Source: Stagonosporopsis chrysanthemi | Taxonomy: Eukaryota > Ascomycota > Dothideomycetes > Pleosporales > Didymellaceae | Direction of reading: 5' to 3' | NCBI GenBank assembly: GCA_022560025.1 | Contig: JAFISE010000133.1 | Coordinates: forward strand, 17,599-81,598 | Length of the DNA stretch: 64,000 nucleotides | In this document: piece after piece, positions 10,012 through 21,435 of the stretch | Position numbering within the stretch: position 1 is the stretch's first letter | Layout of the letters: each line of letters starts with the position of its first letter | Translations under genes and position numbers: made by a program | The notes under the pieces: model-generated | Databases searched by the model: none | Seen by the model: the letters and a program-made list of their open reading frames with translations, nothing else | What the model was told of the DNA's origin: nothing

Positions 10012-13000
10012 ATGGCTCCACGCAGCCGGCGCAGCACTGCAGCGGCGGCAGCGGTCGTCGAGGAGGAGCCCGCCGTCGAGTTGGAGGAGGAGCAGCAGGA
10101 GGAAGAGGAGGAAGAGGAGGCACAGGAGGGCCTGCGCCTGCTCAAGTTCAAGCAGCCGCTCATCGGGCGGCCGGGCAAGCAGGTCAGCGTGGGCGACCTG
10201 CTGGTGCGCCTCGAGACGCTGCTAGACGAACTGCGCACCATTGACCAGGAGGAGGCCCACCACGACTCACTGCGGCCCGTCGCCAACGAATTGGTCAACC
10301 ACAGCCTGTTGCAGCACAAGGATGCCGGCGTGCGGGCCTGGACCTGCTGCTGTCTGGTCGACATGCTCAAGCTGTTCGCGCCCGATGCGCCCTACCCAGC
10401 GAAGAACCTCAAGGTAGGCGCATGGCCATGTGGCTGTCCACGCCGCTCTCCACGCCAATACTGACGCAGCTCCACAGGAAATCTTCACCGTCATCATCAC
10501 GAAGCTGCTGCCCCTCCTTGCCGACCCCTCACACCCCTACAACAGCCAGCACATGTACGTTCTGCGCTCGCTCGCCGAATGGAAGAGCATCCTGCTCATC
10601 AACGAGCTGCCAGGCGCCGACGCCCTCACCACAGCACTGTTCACCACTTGCTTCGATGTCCTCTCCGGCCCCTCCAAGAACGACAGCGCCGAAGAGCTCA
10701 GCAAGAATGTCGAGCACAGCATGACCGACGTCCTGTCGACGGTCATAGATGAGGCTGCTGCCGTCTCGCACGACGTAGTAGACATCATTGTTGCTCAATT
10801 TCTTTGGGCAGATCCCATCACTCTGGGCGCGCCCAAGGGCAAGAAGAACCCGCCTGTTGACGCCAAACAGACCACTCTGCGACGGAAGGACGCGCCACCT
10901 GCGTACAACATGGCCAAGAGTGTGTGCAACAGCAACCAGAACAAGATGGCTCGTCTGGTTGGCAACTATTTCAGCTCCGTCATCGTTGACTTCACAACTT
11001 CAGGTCCTTCCTTTAAGCGTAACCGAGCCGGGAGCGAAGACGCCGATGATGATGGCGTCAAAGGGCCCTCTGACGACGATATTCACGAGGCAAAAAAGGC
11101 ACATAGACTTTTGCGAGAACTGTGGAAGTGCGCTCCGGGAGTTTTGCAGGATATCGTTCCACATCTTGTAGATGAGCTCGGGACAGAGAATGTTCAGCTT
11201 CGCCAGCTGGCGACCGAGACTCTGGGAGATATGATTTCTGGCATCGGTGCGGCCGGACCTCCTCCTCCACCGCAAATGAACCCTGCCGCGTATCCATCGC
11301 AAAGTCTTTCACGCTCAGATGCAGAGCGTCCATTCGATTTCCTCACTACGCCGACTTCCATCAATTCATTTCCGACACAGCACCCTGTGGCCTATCACTC
11401 GTTCCTGCAGCGCAAGAACGACAAGTCGCCGATCATCCGAGCATCCTGGACTACTGCTATTGGCCGTATCCTGACAACGTCAGCAGGTGGCATTGGACTC
11501 GATCCTGAAGAAGAGCAGAGTCTGCTCAAGTCCTTTGCCGAGTGCTTGATCGATAGTGACGAGAAGGTACGCGCAGCTGCGGTGAAAGCAGTCGAGTTGT
11601 TCAGCTTTGACGATATAGTTCGCAAGCTCGGCAGTAATGGTAGCATGGCAGAGTCTGGCTCCATTCTATCTAACCTTGCGGATCGAGTCAAGGACAAGAA
11701 GAGCGTCATACATTCAGAGACGACCAGACTCATCGGGCGCATTTGGGGTGTCGCATCTGGTGCGATTGCGGAGGGTGATGAAGCCGTCAACAGCTTACTT
11801 GGCTCGATCCCCTCAAAAATTCTGGAAGCTTTCTACGTCAATGATGCGGACATCAATGTTCAGATTGACACAGCACTTTTCGAATCTCTTCTGCCGCTTG
11901 GATATCCGCCAATGAAGCCACGGACAGCGACAAATGGCGCCTCGCAAGTAGTGAAGGACAGCCAAGCGAATGGTGATCAGGGCTTTGCCGAAGCTGACTT
12001 GGACAAACTCCGTACGGAACGTCAACTCGTTCTGGTCAACGGGCTCAGTGAAAGGGCCAAAAAGGTCTACTTGGCAAAGCAGGGCAACCAAGTTAAGAAC
12101 GTGGTGGCAATTGAGGCCTTTCTACAGCTTTGTGAAAAATACAACGGCGGTGTTGTTAGCAAAGAAGACAAGGATGTCAAATCCAAGCTCAGCGGCTTCA
12201 TCGCTTACTACGCCGGGACGCTACCCGAACCTACTAAAACCACCGATGAGTTGTGGAAGTTCGCCAAGGCGCATGATCGTCGTGCATACGCCTTGATGCG
12301 CTTCTGCATGGATCCTGCGAGCGATTACCGTAGGGTCTTTAAGTCAATCGTGTGTATAGCCCTTCTGAATTTTGAGGCTGAAACTAACATGTGAGCAGAA
12401 AGAACTTCGCAAGCGGATTGAGGACGGGCCTGGTCCTGCGCTGTTGGATGTTCTCAATCCTCTGCTCTACCGCTCCGCTGTTTTGTGCTACAACAAAAGC
12501 CACGTCTCCGCAATCATTGAGTACACTCGGACAGATGACAAGGGTTTAGGCGCTGTCGCGCACGAGTTGCTCAAGGAGATTTCTCTCAAACATCCCAAGG
12601 TTTTCTCCACACACGTCAAGGAACTTTGCAGGACTCTTGAAAGCGAGGCGCCTACGGCAAAAACGCCTAATCCACCAGGCGCAGTAGAGGATCTGAAGGC
12701 ATGCGCAGCCTTCGCGAAAAAGTTCCCAAGCGATATACCTCTAAACACGAAGGATGGTCGCAAACTGGTACAGAGTTTTCTCAACTTTGCGCAGTATGGC
12801 ACACCAGCGCAGGCGGCGAAGCACGCAGTCACCATCATCATGCACAGCGACAACAAGAAGGAGCTACACGCCAAGGAGATGCTGGACAAGAGCATCAAAG
12901 GGTTCAAGTACAATGGTGATCACTGGTTGACCAAACTTGCTGCGCTTAGCCAATTAGTTCTGCTAGCTCAGACGGAGTGTGAGGACAGCATGGATTCCAT

Positions 13001-14714
13001 TGTCGAAATAGCCATCAAGAAAGTCCTTCACGAGCCCCACCTGGCAACTGAAGAAGCTGATGCTGACTGGATGGATGTCCCAGACGATGACATCTTGGGC
13101 AAAACGTGGGCGTTGAAGATCCTAATCAACCGGCTGCGCTCTCTTCCAAGCGATGCGGATCTAGACGAAGCTGCAACAAGCACATACTTTCTCCTCAACC
13201 GACTCGTCAAAGACAATGGCGAAGCATCAGAGTCGAACGACACTCCGGCCGGACACAAGTCCCGCCAAAGACTGCTAGCGGCTAACGCACTGCTGAAGCT
13301 GTCGACGAACAAGCGTCTCGACGCCTTGTTGAAACCTGCCGACTTCGTCCAGCTGGCTCTGGTCACTCACGATCCCTGCCCTCAAGTTCGTAGACTGTTC
13401 GCCGAGAAGCTGATGAAGTACCTCGGACAGAATCGCCTCCCACCTCGATTCTACACTATTCTGTTTTTCTTCGCCCACGAACCTGAGCGAAGCGTAAAAG
13501 AGAGCACACTAACATGGATTCGATCCCGCCGCGCTGCTTTCGCGACTCGTAAAGAGACAGTACTCGAAACTGTCTTCTCCCGACTGCTCAGTCTGCTCGC
13601 CCATCATCCCGACTTCGATACGGAACCAGAAACCCTCAAGCTTATGTCCGAGTACATATTATTCTACCTCAAATGTGTCGCCACAGAAGACAATCTGTCT
13701 CTCATTTTCCACGTCGCGCAACGCGTCAAAGGTGTTGCCGACAACATCGCACCGTCGAGGCAGGCTGATGAGAATCTCTACGTGCTGTCTGATCTCTCGC
13801 AAGCACTCGTAAGGTCTTGGGAGGAACAAAACAACTGGACGATGCAGTCATGGCCCGGAAAGATGCGACTACCATCCGGAATCTTCCGCGCCCTAGAGTC
13901 ACACGATCGTGCTCAAGAAATTGCAAAGAAGACATGGATTGATGAGGATCTGGTTGAAGAACTGGATCCTCTAGTCCGTAAAGCGATCCGCAGCAAGAAG
14001 AGGAAGGCTAATGACAGTGTGGAGAGTGCAAGGAAGAAGAAGCCAAAGGGCGATCGACCAAGAAAAGAAAAGAAGGACAGACCAATCAAAACACCGAAGA
14101 AGAGGCGGTTCACAACCAACGACGATGATGATGATGATGCAGAGAGCGACGACGGGCAACTTGCGCCCGAGAGCGAGCCAAAACGAAAGAGCGGACGGAA
14201 GAGTAACGTTGGCAAGAGCTACGTCGAAGTCAGCAGCGACGATGAGGATGCTAGTGCTGGTGCAGTTCCGGTTAAACAAGCTGAAGTTCAAGAAGTGGAA
14301 GAAGAGGATACAGAAGGGTCGACGTCTGCGCCTGAAGACGATGCCGAGATGGTAGATGCCGACGAAGATGCTGAAGCGCCAGAGACCGAAGTCGATGAAG
14401 AGATCAAAGGTCCAGAGCCCGAGCCTCCCAAAAGAAGTGTACGAGGTCGAGCTGCGAAGGCAACAGTTGCGGCGGAGTCATCTCCAGTGGTATCGAAGCC
14501 GCAGACTACCACGCTGACGAAAACTGCTACGCCCGCTAAGGCTGCATCGACAACAACTACCCCGGCAAAGTCTTCCACTCCCGCTAGAGCCAGTAAAGCA
14601 GCGAAGCCCGCTGCAAAGGGCAAAGCGAAGGTGAACGGCGCAGCCGAGGCCGAAACTAGCAGCCCTAATGCGGCTGCGGTAAGTACCAGGCGAAGTGCGA
14701 GGACTAGGAGCTGA
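10012..14714 (+). CDS. PDS5: Pds5, cohesin-associated HEAT-repeat regulator (three exons)
   Basis: Binds the cohesin ring and regulates its maintenance and release on chromosomes. Exons 10012..10413, 10478..12349 and 12399..14714 are joined across introns of 64 bp (branch CTGACG, acceptor CCACAG) and 49 bp (donor GTGTGT, branch ACTAACA, acceptor GAGCAG), both phase 0, giving 1529 aa. Residues 1-45 are Ala/Glu-rich low complexity. LKFKQPLIGRPGKQVSVGDL opens the conserved part, followed by HKDAGVRAWTCCCLVDMLKLFAPDAPY, a hallmark of Pds5. HEAT helices run to about residue 1250. The C-terminal ~280 residues are disordered, with Lys/Arg clusters (KKRKANDS, ARKKKPKGDRP), acidic runs and Ala/Thr/Pro repeats, typical of chromatin-bound Pds5. 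Divergent from TTI1. Confidence 0.93.
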
Positions 14715-15702
14715 GCTGATCAGGCCTGACCGCTGCCGAAAGACATCACACAAGTGGTTCACCACGGTCACTCAAACCAATTGCATGAGTTGTATGGGCA
14801 GTATCCACATGGTCTATTTCAGCGTTTCCACTACTGTATATTCGGGGTCGTTTCGGTTCAATCACATTCAGCAAGCGCGCTAGCAAGGTGTATAGGGAAA
14901 CAGGGAAACTGTAGGGTACACATATATTACGACCTGAATCTATATTCGTGTGCAATCTCAAAAGGCATACTTGCTTCCAACATGTTCAATGGATCGTGTT
15001 TTGCGTCTCATGTGATCAGTGCCAGCAGCTTCGAAAAGGTAGGACTACCAAGCTATACGGCCATGCTACTTACTCTTTAGGCTATCTCACGTGCTGACGC
15101 GCGTTGCTCAGCACTTTGATACACCCATTACCTGTTTCTGTGGTGAACTTACGAGATTGAGTTTGGGACCGCCATACCGCCTAAACGACGATCGGATCGC
15201 AACAAAAACGTATGGACGGACACGCCTTAGCTTCAAGAGGCGTTCATGTATTCTCTTTTCATTTCTCCATAAACACGATGTCTATCCACATCTATTGGAG
15301 CAACAGATTCCATCTAGATGGGGGTTAGGGGCAGCACTTGACTTTGTTGTGGCTCAGGGTCAAAACAAAACCAGGACCGACCCAAACCAGCGAGTTTTTG
15401 TGGGTTTTCCAAGGGTGCAACCCATCGTAGATCCTTTGTCGAGAGACGGTATGAATGTAATCGCGAGCAATACGTATGAAAGTTTTGTCTATCAAAAGTG
15501 ACTGGTTCTAGTAGGTCAAAAGATCCAATCAAATCTGCACGGCAAAACAAAGAGCGATCTTCGAATGCCCGGTAGGACAGATATACACCTCTCTGAAATA
15601 TGACTTTATAATGCAGTCAGCATCCAGGTTCAGGAACTCACACTGCTACTCGACTCACAGCCCGTCGCGAATCTTTCAGATCTCTTCCAGAGACATACGC
15701 CT
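14715..15702. other. Intergenic region with no supported gene
   Basis: 988 bp between the PDS5 stop and the stop of the small membrane protein gene (convergent 3' ends). Overlapping short ORFs on both strands show no family resemblance. I see no RNA gene. Confidence 0.5.
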
Positions 15703-16080
15703 TCAACTAAACGATGCAAGTCCACCCAAAGCCAACGACGGTACAAGAGCGCCGAATGGATATCTCGAACCAAACAAGTTCGTCACAGCCAGCGGATCCG
15801 CACACGGCCTGACATTGCCCATCATCTCGCAGTCGACCTCGGCCCAGGGTTCGCGCACGACCCAGAAGATGAGCATTGCGAGCATGAAGAGCGCTGCAAC
15901 GAGTAAGATGATGCAGACCCAGAACTTCCAGCTGCGGCGCAGTCTGGGCTGGTGGCTGTAGGAGCCGGCTTCGATGTCGGTGTATGAGGACTGCGTGTAG
16001 GTCGGCGAATAGGCGGGCGTCGGGGATGGTATTTCGCTGGACGGCTGAATGCGCGCTGGAGGGAGTCTTAGGATGTTCAT
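15703..16080 (-). CDS. Small single-pass membrane protein, function unknown
   Basis: 125 aa. The start is in good context (ACAACCACCATGA). A Ser/Thr/Pro/Tyr-rich N-terminal ~45 residues precedes a basic patch (QPRLRRSWKF), then one hydrophobic segment at about residues 53-73 (WVCIILLVAALFMLAMLIFW), then a short tail with two cysteines (CEMMGNVRPC). Codon third positions are GC-rich like the neighbouring real genes, which supports coding. The last ~20 residues are less convincing and could belong to an unrecognised intron. I do not recognise a family; related short 'Pro-rich plus one TM helix' proteins are common in Dothideomycetes. The charge distribution suggests the N-terminal half is cytosolic. 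Confidence 0.55.
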   Translation of the reverse strand: MNILRLPPARIQPSSEIPSPTPAYSPTYTQSSYTDIEAGSYSHQPRLRRSWKFWVCIILLVAALFMLAMLIFWVVREPWAEVDCEMMGNVRPCADPLAVTNLFGSRYPFGALVPSLALGGLASFS

Positions 16081-16782
16081 GGTGGTTGTGCCTTTGGGGA
16101 AGCGCCTTGGCGTGGGTTATGTGCGAGATTTCTTGGGTTTTTGGTGAAGGAAACTGCTTTGTTGGTGCATCAGAGACGGTGTCAAAGGCGCTGCGTTAAG
16201 AAGTGTTTGACTCCAAATATTGGAGCTTTTGATAGATTTAGTTCGGCGCAGGCGTGGTGAACCATGGTTCGCGTTATGAGGGTGAGCAGAAGGGATTTGT
16301 CTAGACGGGGTGATTCTGTTCGTGATGAGGTCCTCAGCCATCCAATGGTAAGCGAAAGTACAGTTCCCGTTCGCTGCGACAACAAATTGTGGCTTCGATC
16401 CTTGAATGAGCCGTCTCACGTTTGAGGATACCTAGTTTAACGTCGATGGGCCGTCAACGAAGTCCTCTAAATCGTTCGGAGTATGGAAAGCGGCTACCAT
16501 CATCAAGAGTGACGCAGCAACGAGACTAGAAGCAAGAAGAGTGCTGCCGTGAACAAAGAACAACTAATGCACATGTATACTATTCCGTAACTCGATCTTG
16601 CAAAACGCAAACTTCAATTTGGCATTACAAACCCAACGTTCTAAAAAATTCCCCAAACAAAACAGGGGGCTGAAGATGCAGCGCTATACCCACATACTCC
16701 TGGAAATGCGTAAGATTGAGTCAAGGTCTGTCGATGAAACAGTAGAAAAGAGGCATATAAGCAAGAACGAGCAAAGTTGTAC
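16081..16782. other. Intergenic region with no supported gene
   Basis: 702 bp between the small membrane protein start and the EBP-like stop. It should contain the promoter of the former and the 3' UTR of the latter. Nothing else is recognisable. Confidence 0.5.
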
Positions 16783-18136
16783 TCAGCTGTCCTTCTTGCC
16801 CAGATAGTTGACGAGATCGACCATCTCGGCTTGGCTCATACCGGCACTGATAGCGCGGTATGCTTCCCATAGTATCCAACCGGGGAAGACGACCCAAAGG
16901 CCGTTAAAGAAAAGAAGGTAGAGGTAGCTAGAGCAGGAACGTAAGCATATTTTCAACATCATCAGGAATGAAGAAATTGAGTGCATGAAAATTGTGAAGC
17001 GAAGTGTGCTCGGCGAAACCTGCCAATGTTGCAAGGACCGGTGAGAATCGCCACCGAGGAGTGGGTGTGTGGGCCCACGAAAAGCGCAGATCTGGTCGTG
17101 AACCGAATGCAGGGCGCCTTCGCTTCTTTCCGGGAGATTCTCGCGCAAGGTTTTTGTGGCAGCAGAAAGATACAACGTGATGAGAAGCAAGGAGCAGAGC
17201 GGTGTCTGTGCTTGCGACCGTGTGCTACGTCGTGCAGCACAACGACATCGCCAATTGAGCAGACCCAGACGGAAGAGACGAAGACTTACAGATACATCCA
17301 GTTCGAAGTGTCGAGGTTAGGACTTCCAGTCAGCCATTCGGGAGCGAAGGTCATCCAGCCTGGTGGAACGATGTGTCAGCCTCGCAATCTCTCACAATGC
17401 CAACGCACGCGACACAACAACTTCGCAACTTCGGCGGACCCACATATTCGCCTCGCCGAATCACACAGCAATGCAAATAATGCACGCGCTCCACCAACGT
17501 TTTCAGGGGCAAGTGTCGAAAACGTGACTTACCTCCGTATATCTCTCCTGTGGCCAATACAGCCATCCAAAACCACTTTCTCAACCCTCCTTTCTTCTCG
17601 TCTTTGCTCAGCAGATAGCAGATCCACAGCGCCAACGGGCCCGCCACGAAAACAGTCAACAGCTCCAGGCTGACCACCGTCAGATCAGTGCCGCCCCATC
17701 GTTTGTCTGCTTTCGCGTATTCCTGCCACAGGCGACTGAATGGCGTGGTCCCGTAGTTCGCCCCGTACAACAGGTTCTGTCGACCCAACCAATACACATC
17801 GGGCGGCGTGAACAGCGTGACCTTCGTCGCCTGGGCCTGGGCGGTGAAGGAGGTGGGTAGAGCATACGAGACGAAGAAGCAGTTCCACAGAAAGCTGCCT
17901 TCAAAGACGAAGTGTATGAGCGCGTCGAACAGGTGCCAGATGAACAGGATACGCGTCTTCAGGCTGGTCGAACGAGGTAGGATCTTGACGCTCGCGCCGT
18001 AAGCTCCGCCGAGGAGCGCGAGGACTCCAAGCAATGAGATGACTGTCGTGGCATCGATTTGCGGACCCGTTGGAGCTGGGGGCGGTGGGGGCGGCGGCGG
18101 GGGTGGGGGAGCTGCTTTGCTGCCCCAGAAAGACAT
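16783..18136 (-). CDS. EXPERA-domain emopamil-binding-protein-like sterol isomerase (three exons)
   Basis: Polytopic ER-type protein of the EBP family, whose animal and plant members move the sterol C8 double bond to C7. Exons 18136..17533, 17359..17290 and 16927..16783 join in phase across introns of 173 and 362 bp (donors GTAAGT; acceptors CACCAG and CTCTAG) to give 272 aa. A poly-proline run of 11 residues follows MSFWGSKAA. Membrane helices start at about residue 31. EBP active-site patterns are present: FIWHLFDALIHFVFEGSF (His and Glu), LWQEYAKADKRW (Glu) and FFNGLWVVFPGW (Asn/Trp). The middle exon supplies WMTFAPEWLTG, which restores the EXPERA fold. Fungal Delta8-Delta7 isomerisation is usually assigned to unrelated Erg2, so the substrate here is open. 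Both introns are far longer than the ~50-bp norm of the window. Confidence 0.85.
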
Positions 18137-18452
18137 GGTTCGTGTCGTTGACGTTGGCTGCACACGGAGCCCTCGTCCGGAGGCTAGCACTCCGCGCTTT
18201 TTTCAAGACTCGACGGAACAATGCCGGGTGACGCCCCAAAGAAGTTGGTGTAAGAAGTCACGACGATCCAGGGTCCAATGGGCCGTATTGTCGTGGGGCA
18301 GAGCTGCCCAAGAAAAGAAGGCGGTAGACGGGGCACGGACCCACCGCCGCTGTCAGCCGACAGAAACTCACGATCCAGACCGCAAGGCTTCAAGCTCAGG
18401 CGGCAAGAAAAGTGCTCACGAGGCACATCGACTGTGGGGGTAGGCTCACAGG

Positions 18453-18460
18453 TATATAAG
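18453..18460 (+). promoter_or_regulatory. TATA box-like element (TATATAAG)
   Basis: Clear TATATAAG on the plus strand, 129 bp upstream of a small ORF at 18582. It lies in the region upstream of the minus-strand EBP-like gene, so it points to a separate plus-strand transcript. Confidence 0.35.
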
Positions 18461-18581
18461 GGGTTTTGCCATATTTTCGCATTTCCTTCATATAAGAGCT
18501 GCTAATATTCCCGCCGCCAGAACCTGAACAACGACTCGAACTGCAGCGGTTTGTACAAATACACCAGAGAACACGTAGAGT

Positions 18582-18815
18582 ATGACACAACGCGGCGACA
18601 ATCGACAACAACAATCTTCGTTGGCTACTCTCAGCAACAACACATTCGAATTCTCTGCCACGCGTACTCCTACCACCTATGTACGAAGACTCAAAGGTCG
18701 TTTAAGAATGAGGGAATCGCTACAAAATGCAATGCACGCCAGACTTTTTCGTTCCCACCCGTTGGAAACGACTGACAAGGACTCCGTGACTAGAGTGGGG
18801 TCGCTGATACGATAG
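18582..18815 (+). CDS. Possible small protein of 77 aa, unknown
   Basis: Short ORF starting MTQRGDNRQQQSSLATL and ending SVTRVGSLIR. It is basic and hydrophilic, without a signal peptide or recognisable domain. Support is limited to a good TATA-like box 129 bp upstream and an unbroken frame. It could equally be a chance ORF inside a non-coding transcript. Confidence 0.25.
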   Translation: MTQRGDNRQQQSSLATLSNNTFEFSATRTPTTYVRRLKGRLRMRESLQNAMHARLFRSHPLETTDKDSVTRVGSLIR

Positions 18816-19193
18816 CGCAATTAAACCCAATCAATGGTTTAGAGAGAACAGGAAGAGAAGGAATATCATAGAACGCCGTCGCGGGTCCGCGAACACCAGT
18901 TGTTAAGGACATGCAACAAGGTCAACCGGGAAATGCAGCAGGTAGAGCCGTCCGGAGGTAATGCTGGAAACCAATTGCCCTGACAAGAGATGGGAGGAAA
19001 CGAGAATCGCCAGGTTCGCAACAACGGTTCGTACCGGATAGAACAAATTTGTGAGCGCTCGGTTACTGGTCAACCAGCAACGTCCGCTCCACTTATCGTT
19101 CTCAGTCAGGTCGTAAACGTGGCTTCGTGTACAAGAAGATTCGTAAGGCATAAAGGGTGATGCTTCATGGCCTGTAAAGATGTGGGCCAAAGC

Positions 19194-21435
19194 TCAGACA
19201 CATGCTTGAGGGGTGTGGCTTCGCTCAGGGAAAATGCCACCGTGCATGTTGTACCCATACTGATACTGGGAGGTAAGCATGTCTTCAGGGCCGGATCCTG
19301 TGACGGGACCGGGAGATGTAGAGCGATTCGAGAAAGGTGAGGGTGCTCGAGAAGGTTTGGTGTCATTCGCACCATCTACCGTAATAGGCATAGCTGGCGA
19401 GGGCGGGCTGTTAGTGGCGGACGACTCAGTACTGGAGATGTACTCAGCCGCACCGTCGCTGTGGCTATTTTTGACCAGAGGCGTAGTAGCCTTAGGTGAG
19501 CCTTTGCCGGTAGGTGTGCCGAACTGAAGCCGTATTAGTATCCGTCTAGGCCAATTTTCCGGATTGGTGAGGTTGAGAACGTACAAAACAGAACTTCTGG
19601 ATCAACTCGTTATACTCTGCTGACTGGAGATCAGGCTTGCTGTCAGACGACAGCGCATCAGGTCGAGTTCCAGGAACAGGCGGGCCGGTCGTGTGCGACC
19701 TAGGTAGAGAAGCCGGACGATCGAAGTAGCCTTTAATACTGGTGTTGACTTTGAGACCACTGCGATCACCAAGAGCGCTTTGTGCAGTGGTCAGCGCAGC
19801 CGAGAGCGAAGCGCCGAAGTCGTAGCGAGACGAGAAAGCTTGACCCTGGGAGCGGCGGGCACCCTGATCAGGGTAGATCTGGGCACGCTGCTTGCTCTTA
19901 GGCTTGAGGCGGATAGCCGAAGTGGGCGCATCGCCAGTGATGCGACCAGAGCTACCAAACTGGAACTTATTTTCTAAGTCGTGACCGAAGTCATCATCGA
20001 TTGCGATAGCCGAGCGAGGACGAGACGACAATGGGGAATGCCTGCTGCGAGGAATCGCACCGAGGCCGCCACTATTGGATCGTCTAGGCTTTGGCTGCTG
20101 CTGCTGCTTGACCTTCTTGGTAAAGTCAACTTGGTAGTTCATTGAGTTGTTGTTGTCCCAAAATTCTTGCCCATTGGCCTGGTAACGAACGCACAGCAGC
20201 ATCGTCTTGGACTCAAGGTTGGCTTGGTCAGCAAGCTTGATGTTGAAGTTGAAGCGATCATAGCCATCGTCTGCCTGCTTCTTACGAACATCGTAATTGA
20301 ACTCGGCAACGACTTCAGATGTTGTTTTCCAGTAATCGAGCGTGAAGCGAGCCACGACCAACTTGTGGAAGGCGATGTTGCCACAGGCGATGCTGCCAAC
20401 AAGGGTCTGGTTATCAGATGCAAGAGCAATACGTTCGACACGAACAGGCGCGGTCTGCCGCTCGTAGGATTCAGATGTCGGCCAGTTGGCCAGCTTGATC
20501 TCCCACTCGGGCGTCTTAGACCTGGAGTCCTCAAAGGGATACTCGTTTTCGCTCTCGTAAGCAGTCTCCACTGGCGAAGAGCCAGCACTGACCGCAATTG
20601 GTCGATCGACCGAAAGGAAATGCCGTACTTGCTCGATCTCCTCGTTGAAGTGTACAGCTTTGGAATATGTGGGCGTGCCAGGCATGCTCGACGGCCTGCG
20701 TCGTGATGCGGGTCGCAGAGCAGGCTTGACTAGCTCACCAGACTTTTTGCGTAGTAGCGGCGGCTTCATCCTTAAGCCATCATCTTCCGCATCACTGTCG
20801 TCCGAGGATGTAGTGATTACCGGGCAGGTGTCAAGGGATTCGATGTTGTGCTTAGAGAGCATGATCTCACTCGAAGAGCGAGAATGGGCAATCTTGCGAG
20901 CCTCAGCTGAGAGGGATCGTGCTGCGGTCATGAGCTGAGGTGTGTTGGACGGCGTCGTAGAGGCCCCGTTTCGTTCTGGAGAGGAGATTCTCTTGACATT
21001 GATGTGCTGCAGTGCCTCCTCCAAGTCCTTTAGGTCGCCCACGCTGCGGCCTCGGTCCTCATCATCCGACGAGTCAGGAGGAGTGGTGATCGCACCTGAC
21101 GGTATCAGAGAGTCGTTCACAGGAGGAGGAGACGGGCGGATGCTACCATTAGTCTTTGCGGAGCCGCGGCTACGGCGCACGTCCGTCGGCGACTCTACCA
21201 TACTGCTGTCAAGCGTAGTTCCATTGCTGCCAGATGCAGCGGTGGGAAACGAAGGGGAACGGCGGTGCTTGTGCAGGTACGATGTCGACGAGACAGAGCG
21301 CGGCAGCGCTGGCCGTTGTGATGTCCTTGGGGACGGGGCTGCCTGTGTGTCGACGTAGGAATGGTTGCGGGTGAGGGTCGGGCTGGCCGGCTTGGACGAA
21401 GCTGGCGAGCGCTGGGAGGGCGGTGTGTAAGGCAT
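19194..21435 (-). CDS. CBM21-containing regulatory (glycogen-targeting) subunit of protein phosphatase 1 (two exons)
   Basis: Targets PP1 to glycogen or other substrates, like yeast Gac1/Pig1 and animal PPP1R3. Exons 21435..19585 and 19523..19194 join across a 61-bp intron (donor GTACGT, branch ACTAATAC, acceptor CTTCAG) into 726 aa. The first ~255 residues are Ser/Pro-rich and disordered. YSKAVHFNEEIEQVRHFL (about 257-274) contains the RVxF-type PP1 docking site (AVHF at 260-263). The CBM21 domain spans about 325-438, with VRVERIALASDNQTLVGSI, VVARFTLDYWKTTSEV, DGYDRFNFNI and the carbohydrate-binding block WDNNNSMNYQVDF. The last ~290 residues are low complexity. Closest role: Gac1-like control of glycogen synthase dephosphorylation. 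The naming is at family level. Confidence 0.88.

Noticed and set aside
16981..17673. 230-codon plus-strand ORF across the EBP-like introns
   Set aside because: Antisense to confirmed exons, no domain, and Cys/Thr/Arg-rich composition typical of chance translation.
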